Shown here in pieces: positions 22,606 through 32,668 of a DNA stretch of 64,000 bases. The stretch is from Paraglaciecola polaris LMG 21857. GTDB lineage: Bacteria > Pseudomonadota > Gammaproteobacteria > Enterobacterales > Alteromonadaceae. The notes below the pieces were generated by a model, which saw only the letters and a program-made list of their open reading frames with translations, did no database searches and was not told the DNA's origin. The stretch is taken from NCBI RefSeq assembly GCF_000315055.1, contig NZ_BAER01000017.1, positions 186,001 to 250,000 on the forward strand. The letters run 5' to 3'. Made by a program: the position numbers and the translations under genes. Position 1 is the stretch's first letter; each line of letters opens with the position of its first letter.

Positions 22606-23627
22606 TGCAAGTTTATCCTAACCGTTTTAACGCCTCGTTAAACAAGGGGCTACAGCCCTTCTATCTAATATTTGGCGATGAGCCACAACAAAAGTTAACG
22701 GCTATTCATCAAGTTAGAAAAGTAGCATTAGCAAACGGTTTCGACGAACGTCAAACCTTGGTTGCTGACGCCCAATTTGACTGGCAGAAATTACTTGAGG
22801 CAACACAAACCTTATCGTTATTTTCGTCTAAGCAGTATATTGAACTTGAACTACCTACCGGCAAACCAGGCACCCAAGGTAGTAAAATATTGATTGAGCT
22901 ATGCGCGCAAAATAATCCAGATATATTACTGGTTATCCACGGGGCCAAAATAGCCAAAGACGTGCAAAATAGTAAATGGTTTAAAAGCCTAGATAAACTA
23001 GGTGTGTATGTGCCTTGTTATCCGTTAGAAGGTAACGCACTGCAACAATGGTTAATGGAGCAAATGCGCACTCAAGGTTTGCAGGCCTCAGGGGACGTTA
23101 CACAGTTATTAGCAGAGTACTGTGAAGGTAATTTACTGGCTGCCAGTCAAGAGATTGAGAAACTATGTTTACTTTATCCTAAAGGCAACCCCACCTTAGA
23201 GCAGGTTGAGCAAGCGGTGGTGGATCAGTCCCGATATAACGTATTCCAGCTAATTGATGTTTTGCTCACTGGTGACAGCCAAAAGGCGGTTAAGATGCTT
23301 TATCGCTTAGAAAGTGAAGGGATCGAACCCAATATCATCATGTGGGCATTGACCCGAGAATGGCAAACTTTACGGGCATTGCAAGCAAGTAAGCAAGCGG
23401 GCCAAGCAATTAACTGGAATCAACACCGTATATGGAAAAACCGTCAAGGTCTGTACCTGTCTGCGTTACAGCGTTTAACCCCTTCGCATCTGCAACAACT
23501 GCAGTACAAACTCAATATCATGGACAATGCACTAAAGCAGTCTCAAGTTCAGCGTCCTTATGTTGAACTGTGTCATCTGTGTTTGCTGTTTGTACCTGTC
23601 TCTCTTGAAAATTATGCTTTAAATTGA
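22605..23627 (+). CDS. holA: DNA polymerase III subunit delta
   Basis: A 340-residue clamp-loader subunit that opens the beta clamp. Seen: PFYLIFGDEPQQKLTAI (degenerate P-loop region at the N terminus), and QSRYNVFQLIDVLLTGD in the lid/collar part. Overlaps lptE by one base and nadD by four. Confidence 0.95.
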   Translation: MQVYPNRFNASLNKGLQPFYLIFGDEPQQKLTAIHQVRKVALANGFDERQTLVADAQFDWQKLLEATQTLSLFSSKQYIELELPTGKPGTQGSKILIELCAQNNPDILLVIHGAKIAKDVQNSKWFKSLDKLGVYVPCYPLEGNALQQWLMEQMRTQGLQASGDVTQLLAEYCEGNLLAASQEIEKLCLLYPKGNPTLEQVEQAVVDQSRYNVFQLIDVLLTGDSQKAVKMLYRLESEGIEPNIIMWALTREWQTLRALQASKQAGQAINWNQHRIWKNRQGLYLSALQRLTPSHLQQLQYKLNIMDNALKQSQVQRPYVELCHLCLLFVPVSLENYALN

Positions 23628-24283
23628 ATAAGTTACGACCAGCATTAGGCATATTCGGCGGTACGTTTGATCCGGTCCACTATGGTCACATCAAACCGGT
23701 TATTGACGCGGCACAACAAGCAGGGGTGCAATCAGTCGCTATGTTACCCTGCCATATTCCAGTGCATAAAGACCTCGCCCCCAGTGCAGCAAAACATCGT
23801 TTAGCCATGCTTAAATTAGCCATTGAGTGTTATCCTCAATTGTATATCGATGACCGTGAAATACACACCTCTGCCCCGTCGTATACCATACATACATTGC
23901 AAGCGCTGCGCGCTGAATACCCAAGACACCCCTTGTGTTTTTTCATCGGCATGGACTCGCTGCACTCACTCGCTACTTGGCATGAGTGGCAAGCGTTATT
24001 CGATTACTGTCATTTTGTCGTCTGTTGTCGCCCAGGCTCACAAACAACGCTATCCAAAGAGCTCCAGCAGCTGTTAAACGAGCGTCAAGTCATGACAAAT
24101 AATGCTTTACACAATGCCTTGTACGGTAAAATATTTTTGGCGGACACACCCCTACTGGCAATTTCATCTACGGATATTCGTCAACATATTCAACAGGGGT
24201 TATCTACCAATAATATGGTTGACCCCAAGGTACGGGCATACATACAGACACATAAGTTATATCAGCCAAGTACCACTTTCTGA
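23624..24283 (+). CDS. nadD: Nicotinate-nucleotide adenylyltransferase
   Basis: A 219-residue nucleotidyltransferase converting NaMN to deamido-NAD. Nucleotide-binding GIFGGTFDPVHYGH near the start, FIGMDSLHSLATWHEW in the middle, and the ISSTDIR motif near the end. The start is TTG at 23624, overlapping the holA TGA as TTGA; no ATG lies near enough to the conserved core. Coupled translation is likely. Confidence 0.94.
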   Translation: MNKLRPALGIFGGTFDPVHYGHIKPVIDAAQQAGVQSVAMLPCHIPVHKDLAPSAAKHRLAMLKLAIECYPQLYIDDREIHTSAPSYTIHTLQALRAEYPRHPLCFFIGMDSLHSLATWHEWQALFDYCHFVVCCRPGSQTTLSKELQQLLNERQVMTNNALHNALYGKIFLADTPLLAISSTDIRQHIQQGLSTNNMVDPKVRAYIQTHKLYQPSTTF

Positions 24284-24331
24284 TAAACTAACGATAATTC
24301 ATTTAATACACATTTTATAAAAGGAATCCCT

Positions 24332-24649
24332 TTGGATCACGAACAATTAAAAGCCTTTGTGGTAGAAAAAATTGAAGACCTAAAAGGTCGAGATATCATA
24401 GATTTAGATGTATCAGAGAAATCAAGCATCACTGAAACCATGTTGATATGTTCAGGTAACTCAAAACGTCACGTGGTATCGATTGCCGAAAATGTTGTGG
24501 TTGAAGCAAAGCAAGCGGGCAACCCTCCATTAAGTATTGAAGGACGTGAACTTGGTGATTGGGTATTAGTTGACCTGGGTGACGTGGTTTTACATGTGAT
24601 GCAAGATGATGCCAGAGATTTTTATCAATTAGAGAAACTTTGGGGCTAA
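24332..24649 (+). CDS. rsfS: Ribosome silencing factor RsfS
   Basis: A 105-residue protein that binds L14 and blocks subunit joining in starved cells. Conserved SSITETMLICSGNSKRHV, GDWVLVDLGDVVLHVM and RDFYQLEKLWG. The start is TTG at 24332, with AAGGA 7 bases upstream; no better in-frame start is present. Confidence 0.96.
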   Translation: MDHEQLKAFVVEKIEDLKGRDIIDLDVSEKSSITETMLICSGNSKRHVVSIAENVVVEAKQAGNPPLSIEGRELGDWVLVDLGDVVLHVMQDDARDFYQLEKLWG

Positions 24650-24694
24650 TAAGCCCTCAAACCCCTAGCTTTACATTACCAAGTAGATAACGCC

Positions 24695-25165
24695 ATGCGA
24701 ATTCAACTAATAGCCGTTGGCAGTAAAATGCCAGGTTGGGTCGAACAAGGTTACCAACAGTACGTTAAACGCTTCCCTGCTGATATGCCACTTAGCTTGA
24801 CAGAAATCCCTGCCGGTAAACGTGGTAAAAATGCCGATATAAAACGCATTTTGCACAAGGAAGGTGAGTTAACCATGGCGGCTATCCCAAAAGGAAATCG
24901 TATTGTGACCCTTGAAGTCACAGGTAAGCCTTGGGATACCCCTTTACTTGCTAGTAATATGCAAAAATGGCAAATGGATGGCCGGGACGTCAGCCTGCTG
25001 ATCGGTGGACCAGAAGGATTGGCCCCCGAATGTATTGCTGCATCTGAACAAAAGTGGTCTTTATCACCGTTAACTCTCCCCCACCCTTTGGTGCGAATTA
25101 TCGTGGCAGAAAGCTTATATCGCGCTTGGTCCGTTAACACCAATCACCCTTATCACAGAGAGTAA
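24695..25165 (+). CDS. rlmH: 23S rRNA (pseudouridine(1915)-N3)-methyltransferase RlmH
   Basis: A 156-residue SPOUT methyltransferase acting on helix 69 of assembled 70S ribosomes. SAM-knot motif [17 protein letters not shown] and the C-terminal [20 protein letters not shown]...HPYHRE are textbook. It sits 2 bases before mrdA. Confidence 0.97.
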   Translation: MRIQLIAVGSKMPGWVEQGYQQYVKRFPADMPLSLTEIPAGKRGKNADIKRILHKEGELTMAAIPKGNRIVTLEVTGKPWDTPLLASNMQKWQMDGRDVSLLIGGPEGLAPECIAASEQKWSLSPLTLPHPLVRIIVAESLYRAWSVNTNHPYHRE

Positions 25166-25167
25166 CA

Positions 25168-27099
25168 ATGGCCCGCCCACGTGTGACGATAAAGGATCAT
25201 ACTGCTGAAGCAAACCTGTTTGCTCGGCGCACTGTGATAGCGATGTTAGTTATTTTTACCATGATCGCCATGGTATTGAGTAATCTATACTATCTACAAA
25301 TAACCCGTTTTGAGGATTATCAGACTCGCTCAAATGGAAACCGTATAAAAATACTCCCCGTCGCACCTAATCGAGGCTTAATTTACGACCGAAATGGTAT
25401 TTTATTGGCCGAAAACCGTCCCGTTTTCAATCTTGAAGTCATTCCTGAGAAAGTCGAAAATTTGGAAAAAACACTCGGTTTGCTAAGTGTTTTATTGGAT
25501 ATTGATGAAGACGAAGTAACTGATTTTTATCGTGAAATAAAACGCAATCGACGCTTTAAGCCTGTTTCATTGCGAAAACGTTTAACCCCAGAAGAAGTCG
25601 CACTGTTTTCAGCCAATCAACATAAATTCCCCGGCGTCAGTGTTGAAGCACGTCTAACACGTCACTACCCCTATGGTAAAACCCTTACGCATGTGTTGGG
25701 TTACGTGTCAAAAATTAACAAAAGAGACTTACAGAAACTCAGCGAAGCTGGGCTGGAAGCGAACTATGCTGCCACCCATGATATCGGCAAACTCGGGGTC
25801 GAGAAGTATCATGAAGATATTCTCCACGGTCAGGTGGGTTATCAAGAGGTCGAAGTCAATAACCAAGGGCGAATTATCCGCACCTTGAATTTCAATCCCC
25901 CGGTGCCTGGGCAAGATATAGTGCTCAATATCGATCTTGCATTACAGCAAGAAGCTGAGAAAATTATGGACGGCGATAAGGGTACTGTGGTTATGCTCGA
26001 TTCCAACAATGGCGGTGTTCTCGCCATGTTTAGCAGCCCAAGTTATGATCCTAATTTATTTGTGCACGGTATCAGCAGCAAAAACTACAATCGGTTATTG
26101 AATTCAAAAGGACGCCCACTTATTAACCGTGCGACCCAAGGCCAGTACCCTCCGGCGTCCACGATTAAACCCCATTTAGCCTTAGTCGGATTAGAGCAAA
26201 AAATTGTTACCCCCGAAACACGCATTTTTGATAATGGTAAATACCGCTTAAAGAATGTCGAGCACGTATGGCGAGATTGGAAAACCTGGGGACACGGATG
26301 GGTCGATTTAACCTCCGCTATTGAGCAATCCTGCGATATTTATTTTTATGACCTTGCTTACCGATTAGGCATAGATAAAATCAGCGACAACATGTTTGAG
26401 TTTGGTTTTGGTGATTACACCGGCATCGATTTACACGAAGAATCAGATGCCAATATGCCCAGTCGCGGATGGAAGCGGGCACGATTTAATCAGCCTTGGT
26501 ACATTGGCGATACCATTCCGGTAGGGATTGGCCAGAGCTATTGGACAGTTACCCCAATTCAATTAGTACAATCCGTTACCACGTTAATGAATCACGGGCG
26601 GCGATTCATCCCACAAATCATGCGCGGCAAATATCAGGACAAAGAAGTGGTATTAGAAGGCAGCAAAGAGCGTAGACCCTTGGATGTAAAAAATATTAAA
26701 AATTGGGATATTGTTCTCGATGCTATGTATGGTGTCGTCAACCGCAAGACAGGAACGGCACGCAAAGCATTTATTGATACCCCCTATGTATCTGCGGGTA
26801 AATCAGGTACTGCGCAATTGGTCGCCATCGCTCAGGATGCAAAATATGATGCTGATAGCCTCGCGGAAAACTTACGTGACAATGCTATGTATGTGGGTTT
26901 TGCCCCTTACGAAAAACCTGAAGTTGCGGTGACCGTAGTCCTTGAAAACGCCGGAGGCGGCAGTTCACAAGCAGCACCTTTGGCAAGAAAAATGATGGAT
27001 AAATATTTTGCGGGGCGTGAATTTACCCCTCGGCCCGAAATACAAGAACCCAGCAAGTCCCAAGATGTCGCCCTTCACTCATCTGCTCACAACCATTAA
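25168..27099 (+). CDS. mrdA: Penicillin-binding protein 2
   Basis: A 643-residue class B PBP, the elongasome transpeptidase. One membrane helix (about 22-43), the dimerisation/pedestal domain, then the transpeptidase: SxxK with Ser331 (ASTIKPH), the second motif SCD in QSCDIYF, and KSGTAQ. The gene is followed 15 bases on by rodA, its glycosyltransferase partner. Confidence 0.97.
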   Translation: MARPRVTIKDHTAEANLFARRTVIAMLVIFTMIAMVLSNLYYLQITRFEDYQTRSNGNRIKILPVAPNRGLIYDRNGILLAENRPVFNLEVIPEKVENLEKTLGLLSVLLDIDEDEVTDFYREIKRNRRFKPVSLRKRLTPEEVALFSANQHKFPGVSVEARLTRHYPYGKTLTHVLGYVSKINKRDLQKLSEAGLEANYAATHDIGKLGVEKYHEDILHGQVGYQEVEVNNQGRIIRTLNFNPPVPGQDIVLNIDLALQQEAEKIMDGDKGTVVMLDSNNGGVLAMFSSPSYDPNLFVHGISSKNYNRLLNSKGRPLINRATQGQYPPASTIKPHLALVGLEQKIVTPETRIFDNGKYRLKNVEHVWRDWKTWGHGWVDLTSAIEQSCDIYFYDLAYRLGIDKISDNMFEFGFGDYTGIDLHEESDANMPSRGWKRARFNQPWYIGDTIPVGIGQSYWTVTPIQLVQSVTTLMNHGRRFIPQIMRGKYQDKEVVLEGSKERRPLDVKNIKNWDIVLDAMYGVVNRKTGTARKAFIDTPYVSAGKSGTAQLVAIAQDAKYDADSLAENLRDNAMYVGFAPYEKPEVAVTVVLENAGGGSSQAAPLARKMMDKYFAGREFTPRPEIQEPSKSQDVALHSSAHNH

Positions 27100-27114
27100 T
27101 CCTTGGCTATCGCT

Positions 27115-28239
27115 ATGAATATGATGTTACGTACAAAACTTGACCCCAATAAACGTTCGTTGCTCAATCGCATACATTGTGACGGGCCGTTATTGCTTGG
27201 GCTATTGGTGCTAATGGCCGTAGGGTTGGTGACAATATATTCTGCCGGAGGCCAAGACTGGCAGTTGATTGACCGCCAATTGGTGCGTTTAGGTTTAGCT
27301 ATGGGTGTTATGTTGGTTGTGGCACAGATCCCAACCTTGGCCTATCAAAAACTATCCATTTATTTTTATGTTGTTGGGGTGGCTATGTTAGTAGCCGTGA
27401 TCATTTTTGGTGATATAGGTAAAGGCGCACAACGTTGGCTAGACTTAGGCGTACTGCGCTTTCAACCGTCCGAAATAATGAAGCTTGCCGTCCCTATGGT
27501 AGTTGCTTGGTACATCAGTCAATTCAATTTGCCGCCTAAATTACGTCATATATTGATAGGTTTTATATTGGTAGGGATCCCGACTTTGTTGATTGCCCAA
27601 CAACCTGATCTAGGTACCTCGTTGTTGATTGCCAGTTCCGGGGTTTTCGCGCTTTTCCTCGCGGGTATGAGTTGGCGCTTTATTGGCGCAATTGCGCTAT
27701 CAGTCTCTGTTTTCAGCCCTATTATGTGGCACTTTTTGATGAAGGACTACCAGAAACAACGGGTACTGACATTCCTTAATCCCGAAAGTGATCCTCTCGG
27801 TTCAGGTTACCATATAATCCAATCGCAAATTGCCATCGGCTCCGGCGGAGCGGAAGGAAAAGGCTGGTTACAAGGCACCCAATCTCAATTGGAATTTCTG
27901 CCGGAACGCCATACAGATTTTATCTTCGCTGTATTCAGTGAAGAATTCGGCTTTTGGGGCGTGGTCGGTTTATTGGCCATTTATACCTTTATCGTCATTC
28001 GCGGCATGATCATCGCCAATCGAGCCCAAGACGCCTTTAGTAAAATTTTAGCTGGCAGTATTACCCTGACATTTTTTGTTTATGTTTTCGTCAACATGGG
28101 CATGGTATCTGGCATATTGCCCGTGGTTGGCGTTCCGCTTCCATTGGTCAGTTATGGCGGTACATCAATGGTGACCTTATTGGCGGGTTTTGGCATGCTA
28201 ATGGCGATTGCGACGCAAAAACGTTTATTGTCCCGTTAG
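27115..28239 (+). CDS. mrdB: Peptidoglycan glycosyltransferase RodA
   Basis: A 374-residue SEDS-family polytopic protein, about ten membrane helices, that polymerises lipid II with PBP2. Signature stretches: GKGAQRWLDLG, LQPSEI-type FQPSEIMKLAVP, QQPDLGTSL, and the C-terminal PLPLVSYGGTSM. The ATG at 27115 is preferred to a TTG four codons upstream; no clear ribosome binding site is visible, so coupling to mrdA is possible. Confidence 0.96.
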   Translation: MNMMLRTKLDPNKRSLLNRIHCDGPLLLGLLVLMAVGLVTIYSAGGQDWQLIDRQLVRLGLAMGVMLVVAQIPTLAYQKLSIYFYVVGVAMLVAVIIFGDIGKGAQRWLDLGVLRFQPSEIMKLAVPMVVAWYISQFNLPPKLRHILIGFILVGIPTLLIAQQPDLGTSLLIASSGVFALFLAGMSWRFIGAIALSVSVFSPIMWHFLMKDYQKQRVLTFLNPESDPLGSGYHIIQSQIAIGSGGAEGKGWLQGTQSQLEFLPERHTDFIFAVFSEEFGFWGVVGLLAIYTFIVIRGMIIANRAQDAFSKILAGSITLTFFVYVFVNMGMVSGILPVVGVPLPLVSYGGTSMVTLLAGFGMLMAIATQKRLLSR

Positions 28240-28296
28240 CCTAAGCTGGTTATTCTTCCGGTTATTGTTTTTTAGTTTGTTTTAGATGGAGAGAAA

Positions 28297-29391
28297 GTGC
28301 AGATCGTAACCTCACCCAGTATGCTATTAAGTCGTTTTTTATGGATAGTTTTTACTCTTCAATGTGCCATATTTTCTACACTAAGTTGGTCAAAATCAGA
28401 AAACGACCAAGAATCTGCCTTTATCAGCATGATGGTAAATGAGCACAAGTTTAATGCCGAACAACTTGCTCAGCTAATGAATAGTGCCGCCAAAGAGCAA
28501 GCGGTAATCGATGCCATTAAGCGACCTTGGGAGGCGAAACCCTGGTATCAGTATTACCCGATATTTTTAACCGAAAAACGTTTACAAAAAGGCCTCAGCT
28601 TTTACCAAACACACCGTGAGACCCTCGCGCGGGCTGAGAAAGCCTATGGTGTACCTAGCGAAATCATTGTTGCGATTTTAGGCATAGAATCTTTTTACGG
28701 CACCTACAAAGGTAACTATTCCGCTTTTAATGCATTGTACACTCTTGGTTTTCATTATCCGCCTCGCGCTTCGTTCTTTAAAAAAGAATTTGCACAACTG
28801 TTACTGCTTGCTAAAGAAGAGCAGTTCAATCCCTCCGAACTACAAAGCTCCTATGCTGGAGCCCTAGGCTGGGGACAATTTATCCCGTCAAGCTATCGCC
28901 ATTACGCAGTAGATTTCGACAACGACGGCGTGCGTGATTTACTTAACAATCCCATGGACGCAATAGGCAGTATTGCTAACTATTTTAACAAAAATGGTTG
29001 GCGTAATGGTGAGCCAGTAGCTTATCCCGTGAATGTTTCAACAGAACACGCCAAACCTTGGTTGAGGAAATCACTTAAATATCGAGAAACTCTGCGTCAA
29101 TTGAAAGACAGTGGCGTTAGCATGAATGTCGAATTAGCCCAGACATATGCTCTCGACGAAGCGCAGGAACAATGGGATAATATCGCCGATGACAGTAGCG
29201 CAAAATTACTCGATTTTGTTCAAAGCGAAGGCAAAATTTATTGGCTTGGGTTGAGAAATTTTTATGTTATCACCCGTTACAATCACAGCAAATTGTACGC
29301 TATGGTTGCATTTCAATTTAGTCGTCAGTTAGCCCAAGAGATGCAAAAAATAGACAAAAAAGCTGCAGAGGCAAGCCTAGATGATGCATAA
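28297..29391 (+). CDS. mltB: Lytic murein transglycosylase B
   Basis: A 364-residue Slt35-type enzyme that cleaves the MurNAc-GlcNAc bond to give 1,6-anhydromuropeptides. Catalytic Glu131 in ILGIESFYGTYKGNY; the SYAGALGWGQFIPSSYRHYAVDFDNDG segment includes the EF-hand-like calcium loop. The start is GTG at 28297 with GGAGAG immediately upstream. The N terminus looks like a plain signal sequence with no convincing lipobox. It overlaps rlpA by 11 bases. Confidence 0.94.
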   Translation: MQIVTSPSMLLSRFLWIVFTLQCAIFSTLSWSKSENDQESAFISMMVNEHKFNAEQLAQLMNSAAKEQAVIDAIKRPWEAKPWYQYYPIFLTEKRLQKGLSFYQTHRETLARAEKAYGVPSEIIVAILGIESFYGTYKGNYSAFNALYTLGFHYPPRASFFKKEFAQLLLLAKEEQFNPSELQSSYAGALGWGQFIPSSYRHYAVDFDNDGVRDLLNNPMDAIGSIANYFNKNGWRNGEPVAYPVNVSTEHAKPWLRKSLKYRETLRQLKDSGVSMNVELAQTYALDEAQEQWDNIADDSSAKLLDFVQSEGKIYWLGLRNFYVITRYNHSKLYAMVAFQFSRQLAQEMQKIDKKAAEASLDDA

Positions 29392-30340
29392 GTTAGCCGT
29401 TTATGCCTGCACTTTATGCCTAATATCAGGCTGTTCCCAGACACCAGAATCCGGCAGCAGTCGCTACACGCAATATAAAGACTCTGCCCCAAGTGCCATT
29501 AAAGACGGTATGACATTCGACGATGCTGAGCCAGAATATGAACCTTACGCTTTAGCTAACTTACGCAGTTATTCAGTGCTTGGCAGACATTACACTCCTC
29601 TAAAAACGGGGAAAGGTTATTCTGCAACAGGCGGTGCATCCTGGTATGGCCAGAAGTTTCATGGCCATTTAACATCAAATGGTGAAATCTATGACATGTA
29701 CGCCATGTCTGCAGCTCATAAGACTTTGCCACTGCCCTCTTACGTGCGGGTAACCAACTTAAAAAATGGTCGAGAAGCCATTGTTAGAGTGAATGATCGC
29801 GGGCCATTTCATGATAATAGGATCATCGACTTGTCATATGCGGCAGCGATGAAACTTGGCATGCTAAGCACAGGTACGACACAAGTTAAATTAGATGTTA
29901 TTCATGTTGATGAGCAGGGTATGCAAACCGTGGGAAATGGGCTTTCTCTTCCTCCTGCACCATTAAAAAGTCAAACGACAGCAAATACTCAGGTGCAAAT
30001 AGCTCAGGTACCTAGAATACCGGCTATGGCGCCGGCAAGTAATGCAGTCACTCCCGGCCCATTACCCGCTGTGGATTCAACACCCTCTCCAGCAGCCAAG
30101 AATACAATCCAAGATAATGTTTTTATTCAGATCGCGGCTCTGTCTAACAATCAACGTATTGAAAAAATCGGTTCCGCACTGGCCAATCTTTATCAAGTAC
30201 CTTATGTCGCTCCATTTGAAGCGGGTCTATATCGCTTACGTTTGGGGCCCTTTACCACGGAAACACAAGCCCGTGATATATTGGATCAATTACGCAACAC
30301 AGGATACAGGGACGCATATAAGTTTTATCCGACAAAATAA
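29381..30340 (+). CDS. rlpA: Septal ring lytic transglycosylase RlpA
   Basis: A 319-residue lipoprotein (lipobox ISGC, Cys18). A double-psi beta-barrel domain (about 85-175, GASWYGQKFHGHLTSNGEIYD and RVNDRGPFHDNRIIDLSYAAA) is followed by a Pro/Thr/Ala-rich linker and a C-terminal SPOR domain (about 245-319) that binds denuded glycan at the septum. It overlaps mltB. In Pseudomonas RlpA cleaves denuded glycan strands; in E. coli its activity is unclear. Confidence 0.95.
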   Translation: MMHKLAVYACTLCLISGCSQTPESGSSRYTQYKDSAPSAIKDGMTFDDAEPEYEPYALANLRSYSVLGRHYTPLKTGKGYSATGGASWYGQKFHGHLTSNGEIYDMYAMSAAHKTLPLPSYVRVTNLKNGREAIVRVNDRGPFHDNRIIDLSYAAAMKLGMLSTGTTQVKLDVIHVDEQGMQTVGNGLSLPPAPLKSQTTANTQVQIAQVPRIPAMAPASNAVTPGPLPAVDSTPSPAAKNTIQDNVFIQIAALSNNQRIEKIGSALANLYQVPYVAPFEAGLYRLRLGPFTTETQARDILDQLRNTGYRDAYKFYPTK

Positions 30341-30520
30341 CCAAGTGGTCAAACTTTTTCTGATAAAACCTGTCCTAAAGGAGACTTTCGGAATTGCTTT
30401 TATGTAACAATTTTTGTTGCTAGCGCAGTAAAGCACTTGGAAAACTGATATATTAGCCGTCGTTTTAAGCACGACACGTCATTTCTACATTCTTAACAAA
30501 AATCACATTACGGTAGGTCC

Positions 30521-31693
30521 ATGCGAAACACCAAGACATTAATTTTAGCGATATTTAGCTGCTTATCCCTTTCCTTTTTTACTCATGCGGCTAACGCGGC
30601 GGTTGTTATACCAGACGCCCCGTCAGTCTCAGCTAAAGGCTTTATCTTAATTGATTATCAAACGGGCAAAGTCATTGCAGAGCAGAACGCGGATATTCAA
30701 ATTCCGCCTGCCAGTTTAACCAAAATGATGACCAGTTATGTCATTGGCAAAGAAATTGAGAATGGCAATATCAAAGGCACCGATATGGTCACGATTTCTG
30801 AAAATGCTTGGGCCAAGAATTTCCCAGATTCTTCTAAGATGTTTATTGAAGTTGGCACTCAGATCTCAGTGAGTGATTTGAACCGAGGCATTATCGTGCA
30901 ATCGGGTAACGATGCCTGTGTGGCGATGGCCGAACATATTGCCGGTAGTGAGGATGCCTTCGCAAGCATGATGAACTTGCATGCTGAAAAATTAGGCATG
31001 ACATCGACTCACTTTGTTAACAGCCATGGTTTGCAAGACGCAGACCATTACACCTCACCGCGGGACATGGCTACTTTAGCCCGAGCATTGATAAATGACG
31101 TACCAAATGAGTACAAGGTTTACAGTCAGAAAGAATTCACTTACAACAACATCAAGCAATACAATCGTAACGGTTTGTTATGGGATAAAAGTCTAAACGT
31201 AGATGGGATCAAAACCGGCCATACATCAGACGCAGGTTACAGCTTAGTATCATCTGCAACTCAGGGTGACATGCGTCTGATTGCTGTTGTCATGGGTGCT
31301 GATAGCGAACGTGCGCGAAAAGTAGAAAATAAAAAGCTACTTAAATATGGTTTTAGATTTTATGAAACTATTACCCCTTATAAAGCAGGCGAAAGTTTTG
31401 TATCGCACCGTATATTCATGGGTGACAAAGAGACGGTTGACCTTGGTATTTCACAAGACACCCCCATTACCATTCCCCGTGGTCAAAGCAAAAACTTAGA
31501 AGCTAATTTCGAGCTAGACAAAAAGCTTGAAGCGCCCTTAGCCAAAGGCGAAGTAGTAGGTAAGTTATTCTTGCAACTAGACGGTGAAGACGTAGCTGAA
31601 TACCCTTTAGTTACATTACAAGAAGTGAAAGAAGGCGGTATGATTGACCGCCTTATTGACTTCGTAAAACTGCAACTTGGCTTTGATAGCTAA
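30521..31693 (+). CDS. dacA: D-alanyl-D-alanine carboxypeptidase (PBP5/6)
   Basis: A 390-residue low-molecular-weight PBP with a signal peptide ending near ANAA (27). Active site SLTK (Ser65-Lys68), SGN in QSGNDAC, KTG in IKTGHTSDAGY. The C-terminal beta domain and a terminal amphipathic helix (DRLIDFVKLQLGF) peripherally anchor it. It trims terminal D-Ala from pentapeptides. A 180-base gap after rlpA suggests its own promoter. Confidence 0.96.
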   Translation: MRNTKTLILAIFSCLSLSFFTHAANAAVVIPDAPSVSAKGFILIDYQTGKVIAEQNADIQIPPASLTKMMTSYVIGKEIENGNIKGTDMVTISENAWAKNFPDSSKMFIEVGTQISVSDLNRGIIVQSGNDACVAMAEHIAGSEDAFASMMNLHAEKLGMTSTHFVNSHGLQDADHYTSPRDMATLARALINDVPNEYKVYSQKEFTYNNIKQYNRNGLLWDKSLNVDGIKTGHTSDAGYSLVSSATQGDMRLIAVVMGADSERARKVENKKLLKYGFRFYETITPYKAGESFVSHRIFMGDKETVDLGISQDTPITIPRGQSKNLEANFELDKKLEAPLAKGEVVGKLFLQLDGEDVAEYPLVTLQEVKEGGMIDRLIDFVKLQLGFDS

Positions 31694-31713
31694 GGCATAT
31701 TGAACAGATTATT

Positions 31714-31977
31714 ATGCAAACTCAATTTGATAAATTACTCGATTTCCCCTGCCACCAAACATTTAAAGTATTGGGCGTGGCAGATGAGGCTTTACCTGAT
31801 CATGTGATTAACTGCTTGCAAAACCACGCTCCTGGCGATTATTCGCCTAGCGTTAAGCCAAGCTCTAAAGGCAAATACCATTCATTGTCTATTAGTGTAC
31901 GCGTGACGAGTAAAGAACATATGGAAACCATCTATACTGAGTTATCCAAACTTGAATTAGTGCGTATGGTGCTTTAA
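31714..31977 (+). CDS. ybeD: DUF493 protein YbeD
   Basis: An 87-residue small alpha/beta protein of the DUF493 family ([37 protein letters not shown]). It is invariably found between dacA and lipB in gammaproteobacteria. An ACT-like regulatory fold has been noted for the family; the function is not established. Confidence 0.93.
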   Translation: MQTQFDKLLDFPCHQTFKVLGVADEALPDHVINCLQNHAPGDYSPSVKPSSKGKYHSLSISVRVTSKEHMETIYTELSKLELVRMVL

Positions 31978-32014
31978 GCACCATTCTTTTTCGAAAAAAG
32001 GACACCTTGAAGGT

Positions 32015-32668
32015 TTGAACAACATCGCCCCGGTCATTATTCGCCAACTCGGACGTCAGGCATATTTGCCCATTTGGCAAAAAATGCAAGATTTCACCGA
32101 TACACGTGATGTGCATAGCCAAGATGAAATTTGGTTAGTTGAACACGACCCGGTATTTACCCAGGGTCAAGCAGGCAAAGAAGAACACCTACTTGCTCCA
32201 GGTGATATTCCTGTGGTTAAAGTTGACCGTGGTGGCCAAGTTACTTATCACGGTCCTGGCCAACAAATGATGTATGTGTTGCTTAATTTAAAGCGCCACA
32301 ATTTAGGGGTTCGCACGCTAGTGACCGCTCTTGAGAGCTGCATTGTTGATACGCTTAACGGCTATTCTATTGAAGCCTATCCTCGTGCAGATGCCCCTGG
32401 TGTTTACGTAGACAGCAAAAAAGTCTGCTCCATTGGCTTACGTATTCGCAGAGGATGTTCGTTTCATGGCTTGGCCCTTAACGTCAATATGGATCTCAGT
32501 CCGTTCCAGCGCATCAATCCTTGTGGTTATGCTGGCTTAGAAATGATAGATTGCACCCAATTAGGTGGGCCCGACACCCTTGCGGTTGCCGGTCCTGCTA
32601 TCGCCGAAAAATTATGTTCATTGCTTGGTATTGCAAGCGTCGAAAACAAAGAAGGTTTTGATGAGTAA
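32015..32668 (+). CDS. lipB: Octanoyltransferase LipB
   Basis: A 217-residue enzyme moving octanoyl from ACP to lipoyl domains. Catalytic Cys170 (NPCGYAG) and Lys136 ([10 protein letters not shown]), with [12 protein letters not shown]. The start is TTG at 32015, as no ATG precedes the conserved RQLGRQAY region; AAGGA lies about 12 bases upstream, so initiation may be weak. It overlaps lipA by 8 bases. Confidence 0.95.
   Translation: MNNIAPVIIRQLGRQAYLPIWQKMQDFTDTRDVHSQDEIWLVEHDPVFTQGQAGKEEHLLAPGDIPVVKVDRGGQVTYHGPGQQMMYVLLNLKRHNLGVRTLVTALESCIVDTLNGYSIEAYPRADAPGVYVDSKKVCSIGLRIRRGCSFHGLALNVNMDLSPFQRINPCGYAGLEMIDCTQLGGPDTLAVAGPAIAEKLCSLLGIASVENKEGFDE

Noticed and set aside
24751-25143. 130-residue minus-strand frame inside rlmH
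   Set aside because: Antisense to a complete, conserved gene; no start signal or family resemblance.
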